From positions 1 through 6,156 of the forward strand of contig JAHHUF010000102.1 in the NCBI GenBank assembly GCA_020024115.1: a DNA stretch of 6,156 nt, given 5' to 3'. The notes beneath the pieces were generated by a model that ran no database searches, had not been told where the DNA came from, and was given only the letters and a program-made list of their open reading frames with translations. The DNA comes from Anaerofilum sp. (lineage in GTDB: Bacteria > Bacillota > Clostridia > Oscillospirales > Ruminococcaceae). Each line of letters opens with the position of its first letter. Within the stretch, counting starts at the first letter, position 1. Position numbers and translations under genes: made by a program. Shown piece by piece: positions 1 to 3,603 of this stretch.

Positions 1-248
1 ATAAAAAAGTTGAATTTTATAAATAAATACAACAACAAAAGTTAGGCACTGTTTTAAACATAAAAATTTTCGTATTCTTCGTAATCAATATCTGTGTACT
101 GCGAAAAACTCGTGAATTTTTGGTTCAGCATATCCTGAATTTGTTGTTGTATTTTTTGTTTATGAACGGCTAAAATAATGGAAAAAAGCCAGATGCAACA
201 GATGGTTGACAGTTTGAACGGTATACTTGGTGGTACGCAACCAAAGAT
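1..248. other. Left intergenic region without a supported gene
   Basis: This stretch is very AT-rich and I see no gene in it that I would defend. The minus strand stays open from 362 to 54 and ends in a natural-looking acidic, Tyr-rich tail, but its only ATG lies inside the downstream regulator gene and no internal start has a ribosome site. On the + strand a 26-codon ORF (178-258) also lacks a ribosome site. The first 26 bases could be the last codons of a gene entering from the left (frame 3 ends at TAA 24-26), but too little is present to judge. A perfect 15-bp inverted repeat, 25-39 against 140-154, is made of low-complexity AAC/GTT units. Confidence 0.4.
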
Positions 249-259
249 TTGGATATAAT
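231..259 (+). promoter_or_regulatory. Probable promoter of the HTH-membrane regulator gene
   Basis: A consensus -10 box TATAAT lies at 254-259, which would start transcription near 266 and leave an untranslated leader of about 19 bases before the ATG at 285. The -35 region at 231-236 (TGGTAC) matches the consensus poorly, so the promoter may depend on an activator or be weak. The inverted repeat CCAAA/TTTGG at 241-252 sits in the spacer directly before the -10 box and is a candidate operator. The -10 call is based on match and position only. Confidence 0.5.
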
Positions 260-270
260 TAAGCCAATCG

Positions 271-278
271 AAAGGAGG
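271..278 (+). promoter_or_regulatory. Ribosome binding site that fixes the regulator's start
   Basis: AAAGGAGG is a near-perfect Shine-Dalgarno sequence six bases before the ATG at 285. It rules out the in-frame TTG at 249, which lies upstream of it, and the ATG at 279, which abuts it. Confidence 0.8.
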
Positions 279-284
279 ATGTTT

Positions 285-881
285 ATGAACATCGAGCAAA
301 GAATCCAGCAATTGCGAAAGGAAAAAGGACTTTCTCAAGAACAGCTTGCTGACCAATTGCATATCTCAAGGCAAGCAGTATCGAAATGGGAGAGTGGACA
401 AAGTTTGCCGGATATAGAGAAAATTGTTGCATTGAGTGAATATTTTGGAGTTACAACGGACTACCTTTTAAAAGGCAAAGATGAACCAAATCATACAGTA
501 CAAATTCAAAACAATGAAAAAATTTCCAAAGAAGTTAATATTTTGGGAACATTTTTGTTGGCTGTCGGATTGTTGTGTATTTTTGCGAATTGGTATGAAA
601 ACCAGTCTATGAAAGATGTTCTGGCAGGATTTATCATACAGGCAGTAGGAGTTGCAGCATATTTTGTGGGTAAAATAGTTTCAAATGTGAAGCTGAGTAA
701 CATTTGGCTTTGGTGCAATGGAATGATGTTGGCGTTTGTTCCGCTGTCACTTTTGGTTGGAATATTTGTGGATTATCCCACTCCATATCCGATTAGCCTT
801 TTTGGGTTGATTAGTTTTTCTGTACTTTATCCATTGGTTGGTTTTGGGTTGTATATTGCTTTGAAAAAATATGAAAAATAA
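285..881 (+). CDS. XRE-family HTH regulator with four-helix membrane domain
   Basis: This 198-residue protein is a probable membrane-anchored DNA-binding regulator. Residues about 5-60 form a canonical XRE/Cro-type helix-turn-helix: the recognition region reads LSQEQLADQLHISRQAVSKWESG (split LSQEQLADQL + HISRQAVSKWESG), followed by the usual LPDIEKIVALSEYFGVTTDYLL scaffold (LPDIEKIVAL + SEYFGVTTDYLL). A polar linker (64-84) leads to four hydrophobic segments at about 86-103, 112-132, 139-162 and 170-193, ending in a basic tail KKYEK. This two-part design is common in Bacillota, where the membrane part is thought to sense a signal or hold the repressor at the membrane; the signal here is unknown. 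The start at 285 is chosen because of AAAGGAGG six bases upstream. The gene is monocistronic as far as can be seen: ribU downstream has its own promoter, and no transporter or target gene adjoins it. Autoregulation through repeats at its own promoter is an inference. Confidence 0.85.
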   Translation: MNIEQRIQQLRKEKGLSQEQLADQLHISRQAVSKWESGQSLPDIEKIVALSEYFGVTTDYLLKGKDEPNHTVQIQNNEKISKEVNILGTFLLAVGLLCIFANWYENQSMKDVLAGFIIQAVGVAAYFVGKIVSNVKLSNIWLWCNGMMLAFVPLSLLVGIFVDYPTPYPISLFGLISFSVLYPLVGFGLYIALKKYEK

Positions 882-896
882 TTTTCTTTAAGAAAA

Positions 897-917
897 AAGT
901 GCAAAACAGTTGCATTT
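897..917 (+). terminator. Weak hairpin after the regulator gene, overlapping the ribU -35 box
   Basis: AAGTGCAA (897-904) can pair with TTGCATTT (910-917) around a five-base loop, with one G-U pair. Only about four T follow, so termination would be weak. The right arm contains the -35 box (910-915) of the ribU promoter, so the repeat could equally be a protein-binding site. It is the only hairpin I see that might end the regulator transcript. Confidence 0.35.
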
Positions 918-937
918 TAAATTAAAAAGTATATAAT
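910..937 (+). promoter_or_regulatory. Promoter of the FMN riboswitch-ribU transcript
   Basis: A -35 box TTGCAT (910-915) and a perfect -10 box TATAAT (932-937) are separated by 16 bp of A/T-rich DNA. Transcription would start near 944, only a few bases before the first helix of the riboswitch at 949, which is the layout expected for a riboswitch leader. This agreement makes the call fairly strong. Confidence 0.75.
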
Positions 938-948
938 ATAAAAAAAGA

Positions 949-1066
949 CTGTTTCAGGGCGGGGTGCAATTCCCCACCGGTGGTAAAAGCCCACGACCAC
1001 AGCAAGCTGCTGTGCTGATTTGGTGAAATTCCAAAGCCGACGGTATAGTCCGGATGAAAGAAACGG
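949..1066 (+). ncRNA. FMN riboswitch (RFN element)
   Basis: The leader matches the RFN aptamer throughout. The closing helix P1 pairs CTGTTTC (949-955) with GAAACGG (1060-1066). The conserved core follows in order: AGGGCGGGGTGCAATTCCCC (956-975), ACCGGTGGTAAAAGCCCACGA (ACCGGTGGTAAAAG + CCCACGA, 976-996), a variable hairpin CACAGCA/TGCTGTG (998-1004 with 1008-1014), the TTTGG-TGAAATT-CCAAA arm (1019-1035), and AGCCGACGGTATAGTCCGGAT (AGCCGACGGTA + TAGTCCGGAT). In known members FMN binding to the six-helix junction represses flavin biosynthesis or transport genes. Here a terminator hairpin lies 18 bases downstream, so control is most likely by premature termination when FMN is abundant. Confidence 0.96.
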
Positions 1067-1084
1067 CAAAACCTTGGATTGCTG

Positions 1085-1118
1085 TGCCCTTTTTGCGTTT
1101 TGCGAAAAGGGCATTTTT
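1085..1118 (+). terminator. Intrinsic terminator, expression platform of the FMN riboswitch
   Basis: TGCCCTTTT (1085-1093) pairs with AAAAGGGCA (1105-1113), and the stem extends inward by a T-G, G-C and C-G pair to a GTTTT loop, giving 12 bp. Five T follow directly (1114-1118). It lies between the aptamer and ribU, with about 60 bases left before the start codon, so it controls ribU rather than ending an upstream gene. A competing pairing is possible between GCAAAA (1066-1071), which begins at the last base of P1, and TTTTGC (1091-1096) in the terminator arm; this antiterminator is an inference. Confidence 0.88.
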
Positions 1119-1163
1119 GTATCTGAAAAAAGCATTGCCGCACCATGCAAACAGCTGAATACC

Positions 1164-1170
1164 AAGGAGG
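1164..1170 (+). promoter_or_regulatory. Ribosome binding site of ribU
   Basis: AAGGAGG ends eight bases before the ATG at 1179. It selects this start over more upstream in-frame starts, which would fall inside the riboswitch or the terminator. Confidence 0.85.
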
Positions 1171-1178
1171 ATTTTTTT

Positions 1179-1793
1179 ATGAAAAGCAAAACACTACCAA
1201 TCCGTAAAATTGCCATAATGGGCATGCTTACAGCAGTTTCAACAACGCTTATGTTTTTTGAAATGCCCTTGCCGTTAATGCCGCCATTTTTAAAGCTGGA
1301 TATTTCAGCCGTTCCGATTTTGCTGGCAGGTTTTTTGTTTGGCCCCATTGAAGGGTGTGTGATTGCTTTGCTGAAAGCTCTCATTCATGTATTCAGTACA
1401 CAGACCGCAGGAGTAGGCGAACTGGCAGATTTGTTGATTACTTCCAGTTTTGCATTAACAGGAGGTTTGATTTATCGAATTTGGCACAGCAAAAAGGGTG
1501 TAGTAGTTGCCAGTGTAGCATCAATTGGAGTAATTACGGTTGTTGGTGCGTTGGCAAACTGGTTTATTCTCTTGCCGTTCTATGCCAAAGCCTATATGCC
1601 ATACGATGCCATTATCAGTGCATGTCAAGCGCTGAATCCAATGATAACCGATTTGAGAGGGTATATTTTGTTTGGTGTAGTTCCTTTTAATCTAATCAAA
1701 GGGACAGTGGTTGCAGTTTTGACTATTTTCCTTTATGGGCGTTTGGCAGGGGTTTTATCTGCCGAAAAACAGCTCGCTGTACAAAAATCATAA
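1179..1793 (+). CDS. ribU: Riboflavin ECF transporter S component RibU
   Basis: This 204-residue membrane protein is the substrate-binding S component that takes up riboflavin by docking on the shared energy-coupling module (EcfT plus two ATPases, not encoded in this window). The N-terminus IRKIAIMGMLTAVSTTLMFFE (8-28; IRKIAIMGMLTAV then STTLMFFE) carries the small-residue helix typical of S components that docks on EcfT. FLKLDISAVPILLAGFLFGP (37-56) is the family signature of RibU, and GALANWFILLPFYAKAY (123-139) and the C-terminal FNLIKGTVVAVLTIFLY (170-186) are also typical. About six hydrophobic segments cover residues 10-188, and the length fits the family. The FMN riboswitch and terminator directly upstream independently support riboflavin as the substrate and imply repression by high FMN. 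The gene appears to be transcribed alone, since a hairpin and a new promoter follow. Confidence 0.95.
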   Translation: MKSKTLPIRKIAIMGMLTAVSTTLMFFEMPLPLMPPFLKLDISAVPILLAGFLFGPIEGCVIALLKALIHVFSTQTAGVGELADLLITSSFALTGGLIYRIWHSKKGVVVASVASIGVITVVGALANWFILLPFYAKAYMPYDAIISACQALNPMITDLRGYILFGVVPFNLIKGTVVAVLTIFLYGRLAGVLSAEKQLAVQKS

Positions 1794-1812
1794 GAATATA
1801 AGAACAAAAACG

Positions 1813-1844
1813 ATAAACCTGTTGAAACCATTCAGCAGGTTTAT
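1813..1844 (+). terminator. Hairpin terminator after ribU, with a promoter running through it
   Basis: Bases 1813-1826 pair with 1831-1844 over 14 bp (one T-G wobble) around an ACCA loop. The 3' side ends in TTTAT and is followed by TATAATGG, so the T tract is imperfect. The position 20 bases after the ribU stop fits a terminator. The same DNA carries the -35 box and spacer of the next promoter, so this repeat could also work as an operator. Confidence 0.7.
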
Positions 1845-1850
1845 TATAAT
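1822..1850 (+). promoter_or_regulatory. Promoter of the decarboxylase subunit operon
   Basis: TTGAAA (1822-1827) and TATAAT (1845-1850) are separated by exactly 17 bp, close to the ideal housekeeping promoter. Transcription would begin near 1857, about 24 bases before the ATG at 1881. The -35 box and the whole spacer lie inside the preceding hairpin, so ribU termination and initiation of the next unit share the same bases. Confidence 0.72.
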
Positions 1851-1880
1851 GGAATCAATAAAACAAAAGGGGGTATTGCG

Positions 1881-2267
1881 ATGGATTGGTTGATAATGGC
1901 AGCAGCAAAAGCGGAACCCACAGTGGGGGTAGTTGTGCTGACAGGTGTTGTGTTGGTGTTTTTTATTTTGGTATTGATTATGTTTTTGATACAAGCACAA
2001 GGAAAACTGTTTCAGGCGATTGAGCAAAAAAAGTCAAAAAAACAAACAAATGCCAAAGCCGACCCAGCACCAATCAAACAATCAGCTCCGATTGTACAAG
2101 AGGGAATTTCTCCTGAAGTGGTGGCGGTGATTGGTGCAGCAGTGGCAGCAATGGCACCCAATTATAAAATACAGAAAATTGAACCGGCAAAATCAACCAG
2201 CAAAGCCCAAAAAAGCCAATGGGCACAAGCAGGTGTAATGGAAAATACCACTCCATTCAGTAGATAA
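1881..2267 (+). CDS. oadG: Gamma-type small subunit of a Na+-pumping decarboxylase (OadG family)
   Basis: This 128-residue protein fits the small membrane subunit that holds together the biotin-dependent, sodium-translocating decarboxylase complex at the inner face of the membrane. One hydrophobic helix (about 14-37) is followed by a charged, Lys/Gln-rich then Ala/Pro-rich linker (45-72). A conserved-looking segment ISPEVVAVIGAAVAAM (76-91) and a C-terminal patch with the Trp-Ala-x-Ala-Gly element SQWAQAG (112-118) are typical of the clostridial gamma/delta subunits. There is no biotin-attachment motif (no MKM), so this is not a biotin-carrier fusion. GGGGG (1869-1873) seven bases before the ATG supports the start. 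It is 13 bases from the beta subunit gene, whose ribosome site overlaps this stop codon. Small subunits evolve fast, so the assignment rests partly on the neighbour. The substrate (oxaloacetate, methylmalonyl-CoA or glutaconyl-CoA) cannot be told, so the symbol marks the family only. Confidence 0.78.
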   Translation: MDWLIMAAAKAEPTVGVVVLTGVVLVFFILVLIMFLIQAQGKLFQAIEQKKSKKQTNAKADPAPIKQSAPIVQEGISPEVVAVIGAAVAAMAPNYKIQKIEPAKSTSKAQKSQWAQAGVMENTTPFSR

Positions 2268-2280
2268 GGAGGAATCAGTC

Positions 2281-3468
2281 ATGGAGGCATTGTGGGGAAC
2301 CCTTGTAGGGATTGCGGAAAAATCCGGATTTGCCAAAATTGCAGACAACTGGGGCTATTTGGCAATGATATTGTTGTCTTGTGTGCTGCTTTATCTGGCG
2401 ATTGTCAAAAAATTTGAACCATTGTTGCTGCTTCCAATTGCCTTTGGTATGCTGTTGGCGAATCTGCCGGGAAGTAATATTATCCACATGGAATATTTTA
2501 TTGATACCCCAACAGGGCATCCACTATGGGAAGAAATTTTGAACCATGGTGGTTTGGGCGATTTGCTGTATATGGGAGTTAAACTGGGAATCTATCCACC
2601 ATTGATTTTTTTGGGAATTGGCACAATGACCGATTTTGGCCCGTTGATTTCAAACCCAAAAAGTTTGCTTTTGGGTGCAGCGGCTCAGCTTGGAATTTTC
2701 CTGACCTATGCAGGAGCGATTTTGTTTGGCTTTAAAGGTTTGGAAGCAGCTGCAATCAGTATCATTGGTGGCGCAGATGGGCCAACTGCAATTTATGTGA
2801 CAGGGCGGCTTGCTCCGCATTTGTTGGGGTCAATTGCAGTGGCAGCATATAGCTATATGGCGTTGATTCCCGCCATTCAGCCCCCGATTATGCGCTTGTT
2901 AACCACAAAAAAAGAGCGTCAAATCGTCATGAAACAGCTTCGTACAGTGTCGAAAACAGAGAAGATTGTTTTTCCGATTTTGTGTACAATTGTCATCAGT
3001 TTGATTCTGCCCGATTCGGCGGTTTTGGTTGGTATGCTGATGCTTGGCAACCTGATGAAAGAATCAGGCGTGGTAGAGCGTATTACCAAAACAGCAGGAA
3101 ACGAATTGATGAATATTATCACCATCTTTTTAGGCTTTTCGGTTGGATGCACCACAAGTGCAGATACATTTTTGCGCTGGGAAACAGGATTTATCATTGC
3201 GTTGGGCTTGGTAGCTTTTTTGGTTGGAACAGCAGGCGGAGTGCTGCTGGGAAAATTGATGTGCTGGCTGACACATGGGCAGGTGAATCCGTTGATTGGT
3301 TCAGCAGGTGTTTCTGCGGTTCCAATGGCTGCACGAATTTCTCAAAAGGTGGGACAGGAAGAAAACCCCGAAAACTTCCTTTTGATGCACGCAATGGGGC
3401 CAAATGTTGCCGGAGTAATTGGCTCAGCAGTGGCAGCAGGAATTTTAATCAATTTGTTCCAAAGATGA
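2281..3468 (+). CDS. oadB: Na+-translocating decarboxylase beta subunit (OadB/MmdB/GcdB family)
   Basis: This 395-residue integral membrane protein is the ion-pumping subunit that decarboxylates carboxybiotin and couples this to export of Na+. The length fits the family. The sequence is highly typical: MTDFGPLISNPKSLLLGAAAQ (residues 116-136; MTDFGPLISNP then KSLLLGAAAQ), the re-entrant signature IIGGADGPTAIYVTGRLAPH (161-180) whose Asp166 corresponds to the essential Na+/H+-binding aspartate of the family, the PPIMRLLTTKKER loop (201-213), GNLMKESGVVERI (256-268), NPLIGSAGVSAVPMAAR (336-352), and the second pore signature MHAMGPNVAGVIGSAVAAG (369-387). About ten hydrophobic segments are spread over the chain. 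GGAGG (2268-2272) eight bases upstream fixes the start. The pair gamma-beta is bounded by its own promoter and a terminator; no carboxyltransferase (alpha) or biotin carrier is adjacent. The family is certain, the substrate is not: glutaconyl-CoA, methylmalonyl-CoA and oxaloacetate decarboxylases all use such a subunit. Confidence 0.95.
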   Translation: MEALWGTLVGIAEKSGFAKIADNWGYLAMILLSCVLLYLAIVKKFEPLLLLPIAFGMLLANLPGSNIIHMEYFIDTPTGHPLWEEILNHGGLGDLLYMGVKLGIYPPLIFLGIGTMTDFGPLISNPKSLLLGAAAQLGIFLTYAGAILFGFKGLEAAAISIIGGADGPTAIYVTGRLAPHLLGSIAVAAYSYMALIPAIQPPIMRLLTTKKERQIVMKQLRTVSKTEKIVFPILCTIVISLILPDSAVLVGMLMLGNLMKESGVVERITKTAGNELMNIITIFLGFSVGCTTSADTFLRWETGFIIALGLVAFLVGTAGGVLLGKLMCWLTHGQVNPLIGSAGVSAVPMAARISQKVGQEENPENFLLMHAMGPNVAGVIGSAVAAGILINLFQR

Positions 3469-3470
3469 GA

Positions 3471-3509
3471 AAAACTCCCACACATTTTCTTGAGTGTGGG
3501 AGTTTTGTT
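3471..3509 (+). terminator. Intrinsic terminator of the decarboxylase operon
   Basis: AAAACTCCCACAC (3471-3483) pairs perfectly with GTGTGGGAGTTTT (3494-3506) around a ten-base loop, followed by GTT. The 13-bp GC-containing core and T run, three bases after the beta subunit stop codon, make a strong terminator. Confidence 0.9.
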
Positions 3510-3532
3510 ATGAAAATAATTATTTGCAAGTC

Positions 3533-3561
3533 TTTTTTAAAAATATTATTTATGGTATACT
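3533..3561 (+). promoter_or_regulatory. Probable extended -10 promoter of pcrA
   Basis: TGGTATACT (3553-3561) contains a TATACT -10 box with the upstream TG of an extended -10 element. The -35 region 17 bp upstream is only a T run (3533-3538), which an extended -10 can compensate for. Transcription would begin near 3568, about 36 bases before the pcrA start. Its place directly after a strong terminator supports it. Confidence 0.6.
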
Positions 3562-3603
3562 AAAAACAATTATTGCACTTTTGAAAAGGGAGAATCCAAC
3601 TTT

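Noticed and set aside
178..258. 26-codon + strand ORF (MEKSQMQQMVDSLNG...) ahead of the regulator
   Set aside because: No Shine-Dalgarno sequence, and its stop lies inside the -10 box of the likely promoter, so the promoter's transcript would not contain it.
249..284. Upstream TTG start adding 12 residues to the HTH protein
   Set aside because: It would place the strong ribosome site inside the coding sequence, and the added residues do not resemble the start of an XRE domain; ATG 285 is correctly spaced.
54..362. Minus-strand 102-codon ORF with a natural-looking acidic C-terminal tail
   Set aside because: Its only ATG lies inside the confident HTH gene, no internal start has a ribosome site, and it runs across the regulator's promoter.
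1020..1178. Upstream extension of the ribU reading frame by 53 codons
   Set aside because: The extension is the riboswitch and terminator read as protein; RibU proteins begin near residue 1 of the ATG at 1179, which has a good ribosome site.
917..1384. Long minus-strand ORFs over the riboswitch and the start of ribU
   Set aside because: They are antisense to a structured RNA and a confident gene, with no family resemblance or ribosome site.
2982..3563. 193-codon + strand ORF overlapping the end of oadB
   Set aside because: It is an out-of-frame shadow of the beta subunit with Cys/Arg/Trp-rich composition, and it runs through the terminator.
3510..3563. 17-codon ORF MKIIICKSFLKILFMVY between the terminator and pcrA
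   Set aside because: It starts right after the terminator hairpin without a ribosome site and overlaps the likely pcrA promoter.
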